Origin: Pseudarthrobacter sp. BIM B-2242
GTDB taxonomy: Bacteria; Actinomycetota; Actinomycetes; Actinomycetales; Micrococcaceae
NCBI RefSeq assembly: GCF_014764445.1
Contig: NZ_CP061721.1
Coordinates: 3,968,001-4,032,000, forward strand
Direction of reading: 5' to 3'
Length of the DNA stretch: 64,000 nt
The position numbers and the translations under genes are program-made. The notes below the pieces were generated by a model, which did no database searches, was not told where the DNA came from, and saw only the letters and a list, made by a program, of their open reading frames with translations. Positions 32,472 through 42,632 of the stretch are shown here, piece by piece. Within the stretch, counting starts at the first letter, position 1, and each line of letters starts with the position of its first letter.

Positions 32472-33367
32472 GTGTAGACCTTTCCGGGTTCCGGTTCAAA
32501 GATGCGGGCGTTTTCGATGCCCGGCAGGGCTGCCAGGGCACGGTATTCGGAGGCCATGGCCACGTAATCGTCCGTTTCGGCGATGATGGCGGGCTTGCAG
32601 GCGATGAGGTCGCGGACCACTGCCATGCTGTCCGCGGTGGTCACCACCAGGGTGTAGAAACCGTCCAGGACCTTGCCCAAATTCACCAGGGCTTCCTCGA
32701 GCGTGTCGCCCTGCTGCAGCCGGGAGGCCACGTAGCGGGCGCCCACCTCGGTGTCGTTCTCCGAATCGAACACCACGCCTTCGCGCTTGAGGTCCCGCCG
32801 CACCGTGGCGTGGTTGGAGAAGGAGCCGTTGTGGACCAGGCAGAGATCGTCGGCCACGGAGAACGGGTGCGAACCGCCGGCCGTCACAGCCGATTCGGTG
32901 GCCATCCGCGTGTGGGACAGGCCCTGGCTTCCGGCCATCGCTTCGAGCCCGTGCTCGGCAGCAATTTCCATCGGGTGGCCCACGCTCTTCATCACCGCAA
33001 CATGCTCGCCGCGGCCGATGATAGTGGAGCCGGGAAGGGTCTCGCTGACCGCTTTCACCAGGAGATCAGTCCCGACGGCGGCGCTCACCAGGGTTGTGTC
33101 GCCCACCACCTGCACGGCAGCGGCGGCGGAGGCCGGCAGCAGCTTTTCCAGTTCACGGGTAATGGCGTCGAGCGGTATTCCCTGGTCCCTGCCAAGGAGG
33201 CTGAGGGTGGAGGTCCCCGGCGAGACGAGGCCCGGGGTGTTGTAGACGGCCAGGCCGGCCGAGTCCGGTCCGCGGTCCACAATCTGGCAGAGCATTGAGG
33301 ACAGCAGGCTGCCCATCCGGGGGTGCAGCAAGGGGTTGCGCAGCTGCAGCGCGGCAATTCCACACAT
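32459..33367 (-). CDS. Class II glutamine amidotransferase-like subunit (GlxB / MgsA type)
   Basis: 302 aa. It begins Met-Cys-Gly-Ile, so after Met removal Cys is the N-terminal nucleophile of an Ntn amidotransferase. DRGPDSAGLAVY, the Arg/Gly region GLSHTRMATESAV and HNGSFSNH give the glutamine pocket. It corresponds to the GltB amidotransferase domain as a separate chain. In the N-methylglutamate-synthase family the partner reaction uses methylamine-derived nitrogen. For this protein the amide donor is unknown; glutamine or gamma-glutamylmethylamide are candidates because a GlnT/GMAS homologue is encoded immediately upstream. Confidence 0.85.
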   Translation of the reverse strand: MCGIAALQLRNPLLHPRMGSLLSSMLCQIVDRGPDSAGLAVYNTPGLVSPGTSTLSLLGRDQGIPLDAITRELEKLLPASAAAAVQVVGDTTLVSAAVGTDLLVKAVSETLPGSTIIGRGEHVAVMKSVGHPMEIAAEHGLEAMAGSQGLSHTRMATESAVTAGGSHPFSVADDLCLVHNGSFSNHATVRRDLKREGVVFDSENDTEVGARYVASRLQQGDTLEEALVNLGKVLDGFYTLVVTTADSMAVVRDLIACKPAIIAETDDYVAMASEYRALAALPGIENARIFEPEPGKVYTWSL

Positions 33368-33409
33368 GGTGTGTCCTTTACTTGTGGCGGTTCTAAAGAG
33401 CCTTGGTGG

Positions 33410-34864
33410 TCAGATCGAGGTCAGGTACGTCCGGATTTCCCAATCGCTGACCTCGTTGTGCCAGCTCAGGAATTCTTCTTCCTTGGCATCCGCGTAGTAC
33501 CCGCCGATCTCCGGGTCCCCGCTGAGGCTGGCCAGGATCACCGGGTCCCGGCGGAGCGCTTCGACGGCGTGGAGCAGGGTGGCCGGCAGCAGGTGGGCAT
33601 CGGGCCTGGACTCCCCCGGGCCGGAAGGCGGCCCCGGATCCACACCCCGCTGCACACCGTCCAGGCCCGCCGCAATGGCGGTGGCAATGGCGAGGTAGGG
33701 GTTGGCCGAGCCGTCACCCGAGCGGAGTTCGATCCGCTTGTTGTCCGGGACGCGGATCATGTGGGTACGGTCGTTTCCGCCGAAGGACGCCTTCCGCGGC
33801 GACCAGGTGGCGCCGGAGGAACTGGTGGTTGCCCCCGAGCGCTTGTAGGAATTCACGGTCGGCGCCAGGAAGGCCTGCAGCGCGGGCGCATGTTCCAGGA
33901 TGCCGCCGATGAACGAATAGGCGAGCCCGGACAGCCCAAGTCCGCGGCCGCCTGCTTCATCCGGGTTCACCGCTCCTTCCGGGTTCACTGTTCCGTCATC
34001 ACCCGGGAACAGCGCCTCGGCGCCGGACCACAGCGACAGGTGGAAGTGCAGGCCGGTGCCGGTCCGGTCCGTGAACGGCTTCGGCATGAACGTGGCGGTC
34101 ATGCCGCGCTGCTCTGCCAGGATGTTGAGGATGTAGCGAAGGCTGACAACCCGGTCCGCCGTGGTCAGTGCGTCGGCGTAGTTGAAATTCTGTTCGAACT
34201 GGCCGGCGGCGTCCTCGTGGTCGTTGGCGTAATTTCCCCAGCCGAGGGAATTCATCGCCTCGGAGATGGAGGTGAGGTGGTCATACATGCGGGTGACGCC
34301 GCGGGCGTCGTAGCAGGGGCGGGGCGAGTCGTCGCGCGCATCCGCGGTACGTAGGGTCCCGTCGTCGTTCTTGTTGACCAGGAAGTATTCCACCTCGGCG
34401 CCGATCTTCGCCTGCATGCCCTCTGCGGCCAGCCGGGCCAGGGTGTTCTTCAGGATCACGCGCGGCGCGTAGGGCCAGGGCTTGCCGTTGACGTGCGGGT
34501 CGCAGTGAACGATGGCCAGGCCCTCCCTGATAAAGGGCACCGGAGTGAAGGAGGCGACGTCCGGCACGGCGATCAGGTCCGCGTCCTGCGGCTTCTGCCC
34601 GATCAGCCCCGCCGCATACCCGGCGAAGCCCAGGGCGCCGGACTCCAACTGATCGGCGGCTTCCACCGGGACGAGCTTGGCGCAGGGCTTGCCTGTCATG
34701 TCCACAAAGGTGGCCAGCAGGAAGCGGACATCGTGGGCGCGGGCAATGTCTGAGAGGGAAATCCTTCCGTTCACGGGCAGCGGGACCGGCGTCGGCAGGC
34801 CCTCGGGTCCGCGAGCCGGCGTGAACGGCGATCGGGATACAGCAGGGGTGGCGACACTTGTCAT
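33410..34864 (-). CDS. glnT: Type III glutamine synthetase-like ligase (GlnT / gamma-glutamylmethylamide synthetase)
   Basis: 484 aa from the ATG at 34864 (CAGGAA upstream). Glutamine-synthetase fold: beta-grasp (LATFVDMTGKPCAKLVP), then catalytic motifs KIGAEVEYFLV, DHEDAAGQFEQNFNYADALTTAD, TGTGLHFHLSL, VNSYKR and RIELRSGDGSANPYLA. It lacks the adenylylation-site region of GlnA-I. GlnT-type enzymes ligate ammonia, methylamine or ethylamine to glutamate. With MgsABC-like genes directly downstream, gamma-glutamylmethylamide synthesis is a strong alternative to plain glutamine synthesis. First gene of the operon; its promoter lies between two inverted 13-mers. Confidence 0.85.
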   Translation of the reverse strand: MTSVATPAVSRSPFTPARGPEGLPTPVPLPVNGRISLSDIARAHDVRFLLATFVDMTGKPCAKLVPVEAADQLESGALGFAGYAAGLIGQKPQDADLIAVPDVASFTPVPFIREGLAIVHCDPHVNGKPWPYAPRVILKNTLARLAAEGMQAKIGAEVEYFLVNKNDDGTLRTADARDDSPRPCYDARGVTRMYDHLTSISEAMNSLGWGNYANDHEDAAGQFEQNFNYADALTTADRVVSLRYILNILAEQRGMTATFMPKPFTDRTGTGLHFHLSLWSGAEALFPGDDGTVNPEGAVNPDEAGGRGLGLSGLAYSFIGGILEHAPALQAFLAPTVNSYKRSGATTSSSGATWSPRKASFGGNDRTHMIRVPDNKRIELRSGDGSANPYLAIATAIAAGLDGVQRGVDPGPPSGPGESRPDAHLLPATLLHAVEALRRDPVILASLSGDPEIGGYYADAKEEEFLSWHNEVSDWEIRTYLTSI

Positions 34865-34867
34865 CGA

Positions 34868-34957
34868 AACATTCCTGTCCTGTTTGGTGTTAGATACTAG
34901 TAAACCTTGTTGCACCACAGTATCCATAGGCCGTTACGGGCATCGGACAGGAATGTT
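34868..34957. promoter_or_regulatory. Inverted 13-bp operator pair around the glnT promoter
   Basis: AACATTCCTGTCC (34868-34880) and GGACAGGAATGTT (34945-34957) are perfect complements, 64 bp apart, with the glnT promoter region between and one copy at the ribosome site. Looping by a dimeric or tetrameric repressor would explain this; the neighbouring XRE-cupin protein is the obvious candidate. No further copy was seen near amt or gdhA. Confidence 0.55.
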
Positions 34958-34983
34958 AATTGTTTATTTCCCGCTTAAACGCC

Positions 34984-35020
34984 AGCGGCCACCGACCCCC
35001 TGCCGGGGTCGGTGGCCGCT
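34984..35020 (-). terminator. Terminator of gdhA
   Basis: A perfect 16-bp stem (34984-34999, 35005-35020) with loop CTGCC, 15 bp downstream of the gdhA stop. Confidence 0.9.
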
Positions 35021-35034
35021 CTGAAGCGGTAGTG

Positions 35035-36381
<1,347 letters not shown>

Positions 36382-36387
36382 TCAAAT

Positions 36388-36436
36388 TTGTTAAATGTTC
36401 AACATGAAATGATAACAACGTTTGTTCCTGCTGAAC
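36388..36436. promoter_or_regulatory. AT-rich dyads upstream of gdhA
   Basis: TTGTTA (36388-36393)/TAACAA (36413-36418), the inner palindrome ATGTT-C-AACAT (36395-36405) and GTTC-CTGCT-GAAC (36424-36436) crowd into 49 bp of AT-rich DNA just before the gdhA start. The arrangement suggests nitrogen-responsive operators, but I could not match them to GlnR or AmtR consensus sites. Confidence 0.4.
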
Positions 36437-36564
36437 TTTTTGTGTCGCTGGTCCTAAGATTCTCCATTTGACGCCGCCGGCGAAGGAACGGCGGTTGCGG
36501 CCCTGCCCTTCACCTGGCGCTGCCGGTTGGGAGCGCGGGCACCTGACGTGAAACCATACGGATC

Positions 36565-37422
36565 ATGGCCCAAAAGATTGCGTACCAGGGTGAGCCCGGC
36601 GCCAACTCCAATATCGCGTGTCAGCAGATGTTCCCCGGCATGGAGAGCGTTCCGTGCGCCAGCTTCGAGGACGCCTTCGAGCTTGTCTCCAGCGGTGAGG
36701 CCGAGCTGGCAATGATCCCCATCGAGAACTCGATTGCAGGCAGGGTGGCGGACATCCACATCCTGCTGCCGCAGTCGCACCTGCAGATTGTGGGCGAGTT
36801 CTTCCTGCCCATCCACTTCGACCTGCTGGGCATCCCGGGGGCCACCATCGAGGCGGCCACCGAGGTCCACAGTCACATCCATGCCCTGGGCCAGTGCCGC
36901 CGCCTGATCCGCGACGCCGGGCTCCGGCCCGTCATTGCCGGCGACACCGCCGGCTCCGCCCGGGAAGTCCGCGAGTGGAACGACCCCACCAAACTGTCGC
37001 TCGCTCCTCCGCTCGCGGCCGAGATCTACGGCCTCGAAGTGCTGGCTTCGCGCGTTGAGGACGATCCGTCCAACACCACGCGGTTTGTGGTCCTGGCCCG
37101 CGAAAAGGAACTGCCAACCCGAGAAGAGCTGCCCGGCCCGGCGGTGACCAGCTTTGTATTCCGCGTCCGGAACGTCCCGTCCGCGCTGTTCAAGGCACTC
37201 GGCGGCTTTGCCACCAACGGCGTGAACATGACACGGCTGGAGAGCTACATGGTGGGCGACGAGTTCGCCGCCACCATGTTCATGGTGGACGTTGAGGGCC
37301 ACCCCGAAGACCTGCCGCTGCGGCTGGCCCTCGAGGAGCTGGACTTCTTCACGACGGAAGTCCGGATCCTGGGCGTCTACCCCGCAGCCGACCACCGGAC
37401 GGCGCGGGCGCTCAGCAGCTGA
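36565..37422 (+). CDS. pheA: Prephenate dehydratase
   Basis: 285 aa monofunctional enzyme converting prephenate to phenylpyruvate in phenylalanine synthesis. The PDT domain starts KIAYQGEPGANSNIA and includes AMIPIENSIAGRV, HSHIHALGQCR and the catalytic Thr in NTTRFVVLAR. The C-terminal ACT domain (TSFVFRVRNVPSALFKALGGFATNGVNMTRLESY) contains the phenylalanine-binding segments, so feedback inhibition is expected. It stands alone on the plus strand, divergent from gdhA. Confidence 0.95.
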   Translation: MAQKIAYQGEPGANSNIACQQMFPGMESVPCASFEDAFELVSSGEAELAMIPIENSIAGRVADIHILLPQSHLQIVGEFFLPIHFDLLGIPGATIEAATEVHSHIHALGQCRRLIRDAGLRPVIAGDTAGSAREVREWNDPTKLSLAPPLAAEIYGLEVLASRVEDDPSNTTRFVVLAREKELPTREELPGPAVTSFVFRVRNVPSALFKALGGFATNGVNMTRLESYMVGDEFAATMFMVDVEGHPEDLPLRLALEELDFFTTEVRILGVYPAADHRTARALSS

Positions 37423-37434
37423 ACGCGCGACGCC

Positions 37435-37465
37435 CGCCCGGCACCGAGCCGTCCGGCGCCGGGCG
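37435..37465. terminator. GC-rich hairpin between pheA and the BCCT gene
   Basis: CGCCCGGC/GCCGGGCG with a 15-nt loop lies just after pheA. The palindrome CCCGCCGGCGGG (37481-37492) follows before the convergent BCCT stop. Confidence 0.55.
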
Positions 37466-37496
37466 GCCGGGCGACGCCGGCCCGCCGGCGGGCGCG

Positions 37497-39758
37497 TCAC
37501 TCTTTTTGTGCAGTGTCCGCGGCGTCGTCCCCGGCAGCTTTCACGACGGCGATGGAGCCCGTGGCGGTGGGCATCGGCGGCGTGAGGACCGAGGCGTAAT
37601 CGTGCTCCGTTGAGTAAGTCAGGAACCCGAGGTGGGCCTCATAGCGGTCCAGGACGTCGTCGATGATCTGCTGGTGTGTCACACCCATCAGGTCGTAACC
37701 CTCGGAGCCGGTCTGCGCGAACACTTCCACCCGGTAATACACGTCGGTCTCGCGGGACATGCGCCCGCCAAACATGGGCACCGGCGCTTCAACAGCCTGC
37801 ACCTGGTAGTGGAAATCGCGGTGGTTGGGGATGCTCACCACCAGGGCGTGGCTGGAAATGTTGGCTTCCTCGTTGGGGAGGACATCCAGGGTTGCCTCGT
37901 AGCCCTGTTTCCTGAACTCCCTGAGCACATCGGCCAGCGCCGGCTGTACAACCCGTTCCATAAACTGGGCCACCTGTTTCTTGGACGGGTAGGAACGCAT
38001 TCCGGCCAGCCGCTGGCGCCAGGTCCGGTCCGGCACCATGCCGCCGTGCGCCGCCGTCGACTGCCTGCGCAGGACCTGGCCCTCGCGCTCGGCCCGTTCC
38101 ATTCGCAGCGCCTTGGAGAAGGACGCCATCACCAGCCACGCGATGACCGTTACCGGGAGGGCGAAAATCAGGGTGGCGTACTCCATGGTGGTCACGCCGC
38201 CTGCCACCAGCATCGCCACGGTGAGCACTGCCGTCAGAACTGCCCAGAAAATGCGCAGCCACTTGGCGCCGTCCTGGGACGGATCGGGGATGGTGGAGGA
38301 GAAGTTGGACATCACCATGGCGCCGGAGTTGGCGCTGGTGAGGTAGAACAGCATGCCGGACAAGGTGCCCAGGCCGATGAGGAAGCTGGCGCCGGGGAAC
38401 ATATTCAGCAGGGCGTACCAACCCTCCTGCGGGCTGTCCATGGCCAGTTGCGCGAACTCCGAATTCCCGTTCAGGACCTCGTGCATGGCGCTGTTGCCGA
38501 AGATGCTCACGATCAGGAAGTCGCAGAGCACCGGGGCGGTGATCGCTGCGATGACAAACTCGCGCAGGGTCCGGCCGCGGGAAATGCGCGCGAGGAATAG
38601 GCCCACGAACGGGCCCCAGGCCAGCCAGAACGCCCAGAAGAACAGGGTCCAGCCGGCCATCCATTCGGAGCCGCCGTCCTCGTAGGCGAAGGTCTGGAGC
38701 GTGCGGTCCGGCAGGGTAAAGACGAACCGGCCGATGTTTTCCACCATCGAGTTGAGCAAAAATGAGGTCTGGCCGGTCACGAGGATGTACAGCAGCAGGG
38801 CCGCGGCACTCCAGATGTTCAGCTCGGAAATCCAGCGGATTCCCTTGTCCACGCCGGAGGTGCAGGCCGCGATGGTGAGCACGACGGCGACAATCACCAG
38901 GGCGATCTGCAGGGCCAGCCCCTCGGGCAGGCCGAACAGGATGGAGAAGCCGACGTTCAGGAGCACCACGCCGATGCCCATGGAGGTGGCCACGCCGAAG
39001 ACGGTGCCCACCAGGGTGACAATGTCGATCGTGTCGCCGATGCCGCCGCGGACGCGCTTGCCCAGCAGCGGGTACAGGGCAGCCCGGATGGAGAGCGGCA
39101 TGCCCCACCGGTAGGCGAAATAGCCCATGGCCATGCCGAGCAGCGCATACATGGCCCAGCCGGCAATGCCGTAGTGGAACATGGTCCACACCACGGCGTC
39201 CTGGGCGGCGGCCGGCGTCTGGCCTTCCCCCACGGGCGGCATCATGTACTGGGTGATGGGTCCGGTGACGGAATAGAAGAGCATGTCGATGCCCACGCCG
39301 GCGGCAAACAGCATGGCCACCCAGGTGAAGAGCTTGTACTGCGGACGGGAATGGTCCGGGCCGAGGCGGACTGAACCCTCCTTGGACAGGGCAACCCACA
39401 GCACAAAGCCGATGACCACGGTGACGGTGAGGACGTAGAACCAGCCGAGGTTCTCTGCGATCCATGCCACCACGGTCTTCATGGTGGACTGCGCACTGGC
39501 CGGGACCAGCATCGCCCAGACTGAGAACGCGATGATGATGACGGAGGCGATGATGAACACACGCCAGTTGACCTTGGGCTGGCGCTCCTCCACGAGTTCA
39601 GCGGGCCCGCGGCTGAGCTCCTGCCTGGAAACCGGGGGGCGGTTTTCGATTTCAGGCCCGCCGCGCCGCCTGTCGGTGCCGCCAAGCTGGCTGCGGGGAA
39701 TCAGCGCCTGGGGTGGTTGGTCTCCGGGGCGACGCGATTTTCCTTCTTCTTCAGCCAT
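37497..39758 (-). CDS. BCCT-family betaine/choline-type transporter with long C-terminal domain
   Basis: 753 aa from the ATG at 39758 with GGAGGAGGA upstream. About 65 polar residues precede twelve helices. Family motifs: GWFYVLTVTVVIGFVLWVA, LFAAGVGIDMLFYSVTGP, FHYGIAGWAMYALLGMAMGYF, and the Trp-rich signature WTLFFWAFWLAWGPFVGLFLARISRGRTLREF. The cytoplasmic tail of about 180 residues (from LRMERAEREG) is like BetT/BetP-type sensors and may respond to osmolarity. Likely substrates are choline, glycine betaine or carnitine, which also supply methylated-amine nitrogen. Confidence 0.92.
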   Translation of the reverse strand: MAEEEGKSRRPGDQPPQALIPRSQLGGTDRRRGGPEIENRPPVSRQELSRGPAELVEERQPKVNWRVFIIASVIIIAFSVWAMLVPASAQSTMKTVVAWIAENLGWFYVLTVTVVIGFVLWVALSKEGSVRLGPDHSRPQYKLFTWVAMLFAAGVGIDMLFYSVTGPITQYMMPPVGEGQTPAAAQDAVVWTMFHYGIAGWAMYALLGMAMGYFAYRWGMPLSIRAALYPLLGKRVRGGIGDTIDIVTLVGTVFGVATSMGIGVVLLNVGFSILFGLPEGLALQIALVIVAVVLTIAACTSGVDKGIRWISELNIWSAAALLLYILVTGQTSFLLNSMVENIGRFVFTLPDRTLQTFAYEDGGSEWMAGWTLFFWAFWLAWGPFVGLFLARISRGRTLREFVIAAITAPVLCDFLIVSIFGNSAMHEVLNGNSEFAQLAMDSPQEGWYALLNMFPGASFLIGLGTLSGMLFYLTSANSGAMVMSNFSSTIPDPSQDGAKWLRIFWAVLTAVLTVAMLVAGGVTTMEYATLIFALPVTVIAWLVMASFSKALRMERAEREGQVLRRQSTAAHGGMVPDRTWRQRLAGMRSYPSKKQVAQFMERVVQPALADVLREFRKQGYEATLDVLPNEEANISSHALVVSIPNHRDFHYQVQAVEAPVPMFGGRMSRETDVYYRVEVFAQTGSEGYDLMGVTHQQIIDDVLDRYEAHLGFLTYSTEHDYASVLTPPMPTATGSIAVVKAAGDDAADTAQKE

Positions 39759-39931
39759 AAATCCTCCTCCGATTGGGCGACGAGCTTGGGCCGGCGGCAG
39801 CGTAAAAAGGCCGCCAGCAGCCTCAGTCCCAGCGGAGAGGAGGCGGTGCACAGAAGTGCACCCTGTCGTGCGACCTGCCTTCCCATGCTAGTACAGGCCC
39901 GGAAATCGGGACCGGGGAGGTGTGCGTTGGG

Positions 39932-41830
39932 TTAGGTCCCCTTGCCCTGGAAGGCCGGCAGAAGGGGTGCGAAGAAAGCGGCGAGCTCCGCCGTCGCTGT
40001 CAGCGGCAGCACGTTGGCGACGTACTGGTCCGGGCGGACCACCACCAGAACACCGTTCCGGTCCAGGCCGCGCAGTTCGAAGATGTCGGCGGCCGGATCG
40101 GCGGCGTACACCTTCTCATAGTCGGTCAGCCGGAACGGCCCGACGTGCGGTTTGAACACCGCGGGCACGGCTCCGATGTCCACGTGGGTGTAGTCCTGCT
40201 GGTAGATCACTTTGACGTCGAACCAGGCGTCGAGGTCAGCGTCCGACGGCGTCGCGGCCAACGGTGATTCCGGCGAGTTCGCGAGCCACTCGGCCAGGTC
40301 CGTGGTGGGTGACGGGGAACCTGCACCGGCCGGATCCGCGAAAACGTAGATCCGCCAGCGGCCGTCTGCCGTGGCGTGATGGCCGAGGTGCACGGGATTG
40401 GTGTCCCCGACCCGGCGCACCGGCGCGGACTTGAAGCGCTTCCCGATGGTGAACCCGGTGGCAAGCTCCTGGTGGGTGGCCTCGGCGGTGAGCATGGACG
40501 GCTCGTACTGGGTCATAAACCCGGCCGGGAACTCGGCAGTGCGGACATAGAAGTCCTCCAGCTCGGACGGACTTTCAAATTCTTCCGGCTTCTTGGCCAT
40601 CATCGTGGACCATACCTTGTCGAAGTCGATGAGGTTCTTTGCCACGACCTGGCGCTCCGCCGAGTAGGTGGACAGCAGGGTGGCCGGGCTCCGGCCCTCC
40701 AGCACGTGGCCAAGTTTCCAGCCGAGGTTGAACCCGTCCTGCAGTGAGACATTCATGCCTTGGCCGGCCTTGGCGCTGTGCGTGTGGCAGGCGTCGCCCA
40801 TGATGAACACGCGGGGCGTGCGGGTGGCACGCTCCTCCGGCAGGACGTCGTCGAACCGGTCCGTGAGGCGGTGGGCCACCTCGTACACGCTGTGCCATGC
40901 GACGTTGCGCACGTCCAGGCTGTACGGGTGGAGGATGGCATTTGCCTTGTGGATGATCTGCTCGATGGTGGTGCTGCGGACCGCCGCGTGGCCTTCTGCG
41001 TTCACCTCGCCCAGGTCAACGTACATCCGGAACAGGTGGCCGCCCTCGCGCGGGATGAGCAGGATGCTCCCGCCGGAACCGGACTGGATGGCGCATTTGG
41101 TCCGGATGTCGGGGAAGTCCGTCACGGCCAGGACGTCCATAACGCCCCAGGCATGGTGGGCCTCGTCTCCTTTGAGGGTGCAGCCGATCGCTGCCCGCAC
41201 CTTGCTGCGGGCGCCGTCCCCGCCCACGACGTACTTGGCGCGGACAACGCGTTCCTGCCCCTCGTTGGGACCGGCGGTATGGCGGAGCGTCACGGTGACG
41301 GGATGGTCGCCGTCGCCCCGTGTGAGATTTACGAACTCATAGCCGTAATCGGGCTTCATGCGGGTGGGGGCGTTCGCCATGTACTCGGCAAAGTAGTCCA
41401 GCACGCGCGCCTGGTTGACGATCAGGTGGGGGAATTCGCTGATCCCGTGCGGGTCATCTTCGGTCCGGGCGGCGCGGATGATCCGGGTATGGTCTGCGGG
41501 ATCCGGTTTCCAGAAGGCCATCTCCGTGATTCTGTACGCCTCCGCGATGATGCGCTCGGCGAAGCCAAAGGCCTGGAAGGTCTCAACACTCCTGGCCTGG
41601 ATGCCGTCGGCCTGGCCGATCACCAGCCGCCCGGGCCGACGCTCCAGGATGCGGGTGGTCACGCCCGGGAACCGGGAGAGCTGCGCGGCGGTGAGCATGC
41701 TGGCCGGGCCCGTTCCGACGATGAGCACATCCACGTCGTCGGGAAGTTCTTCGGGCCGGTCAAGGCCAACGCCGGCTGCCGGGAGGACCCTTGGGTCCCC
41801 GGATACGTAACCGTAGTGGTGGAACTGCAT
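39932..41830 (-). CDS. FAD-dependent aromatic hydroxylase (phenol 2-monooxygenase / 3-hydroxybenzoate 4-hydroxylase type)
   Basis: 632 aa from the ATG at 41830 (GAGGAAAT upstream). Rossmann GTGPAS in DVDVLIVGTGPASMLTAAQL, the DG segment VVGGDGARSKVRAAIG, and GDACHTHSAKAGQGMNVSLQDGFNLGWKL binding the FAD ribityl chain. The C-terminal thioredoxin-like dimer domain (from about 450) marks the phenol-hydroxylase subgroup. It adds an OH to a phenolic ring using NAD(P)H and oxygen. No ring-cleavage gene is nearby. It follows urtE by 109 bp in the same direction, an unusual neighbour for a urea transporter. Confidence 0.88.
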   Translation of the reverse strand: MQFHHYGYVSGDPRVLPAAGVGLDRPEELPDDVDVLIVGTGPASMLTAAQLSRFPGVTTRILERRPGRLVIGQADGIQARSVETFQAFGFAERIIAEAYRITEMAFWKPDPADHTRIIRAARTEDDPHGISEFPHLIVNQARVLDYFAEYMANAPTRMKPDYGYEFVNLTRGDGDHPVTVTLRHTAGPNEGQERVVRAKYVVGGDGARSKVRAAIGCTLKGDEAHHAWGVMDVLAVTDFPDIRTKCAIQSGSGGSILLIPREGGHLFRMYVDLGEVNAEGHAAVRSTTIEQIIHKANAILHPYSLDVRNVAWHSVYEVAHRLTDRFDDVLPEERATRTPRVFIMGDACHTHSAKAGQGMNVSLQDGFNLGWKLGHVLEGRSPATLLSTYSAERQVVAKNLIDFDKVWSTMMAKKPEEFESPSELEDFYVRTAEFPAGFMTQYEPSMLTAEATHQELATGFTIGKRFKSAPVRRVGDTNPVHLGHHATADGRWRIYVFADPAGAGSPSPTTDLAEWLANSPESPLAATPSDADLDAWFDVKVIYQQDYTHVDIGAVPAVFKPHVGPFRLTDYEKVYAADPAADIFELRGLDRNGVLVVVRPDQYVANVLPLTATAELAAFFAPLLPAFQGKGT

Positions 41831-41939
41831 TTGGATTTCCTCACTTCGTTGTGCGGACTCACTGCAGGGCAAACACCCTCTGAATATCAGCATCGAGCGT
41901 TGAGCCGGAACTGTACAGTGCCGCAGGCCCCAATCGCCC

Positions 41940-42632
41940 TCAGATGAGCATCGCCTGCCGCACACTGGCGGCCGACGCGGCGCCGCCGTCGCCTGACGAG
42001 GAGACCCTTCCTGCTGCGAGGACGTAGTAGCTGTCGGCAGCATGCAGTGCGAAGCCGATGTGCTGCTCCACCAGGATGATGCTCATGCCGTCGCGCCGGG
42101 ACAGGTTGATGATTGTCGCCTCGATCTCGGCCACAATGTTGGGCTGGATGCCTTCGGTTGGTTCATCCAGGATCAGCAGGCGCGGGCTGGTGATCAAGGC
42201 GCGGGCGATCGCCAGCTGCTGCCGCTGGCCGCCGGACAGCAGCCCGGCCCGCCGCGCCAGCAGCGGCCGGAGCGCGGGAAACATGTCGAGGGCCTCCGCC
42301 ACGCGTTCGGCGCCTTTCCTGCGGCCGTCCGCGATGAGCTGCAGGTTCTCCAGCACAGAAAGCTGCCCGAACGATTGCTGGCCTTGCGGAACATAGGCCA
42401 TGCCCCGCGCCACCCGCTGGTGCGGGCGGAGGCCGGAGATGTCCTCCCCGTCCAGGGTGATGCGTCCGGCCGTTGGTTTGAGGAGTCCGACGACGGCGCG
42501 CAGCAGTGTCGTTTTGCCGGCACCGTTGTGCCCCAGCACAGAGACAACGGCACCGTCCGGGACGGTGACGTTCACCCCGGAGATCACCTGGGTACGGCCA
42601 TACCCGGTCTGCAGGTCTTCGATTTCCAGCAT
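41940..42632 (-). CDS. urtE: Urea ABC transporter ATP-binding protein UrtE
   Basis: 230 aa. Walker A GHNGAGKTT, signature LSGGQRQQLAIARAL, Walker B LLILDEPTEGIQPNIV and the switch His in ILVEQHIGFAL. The GIQPNIV after Walker B is typical of UrtE. The start overlaps the urtD stop by one base (TGATG). Last gene of the urt operon. Confidence 0.92.
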   Translation of the reverse strand: MLEIEDLQTGYGRTQVISGVNVTVPDGAVVSVLGHNGAGKTTLLRAVVGLLKPTAGRITLDGEDISGLRPHQRVARGMAYVPQGQQSFGQLSVLENLQLIADGRRKGAERVAEALDMFPALRPLLARRAGLLSGGQRQQLAIARALITSPRLLILDEPTEGIQPNIVAEIEATIINLSRRDGMSIILVEQHIGFALHAADSYYVLAAGRVSSSGDGGAASAASVRQAMLI

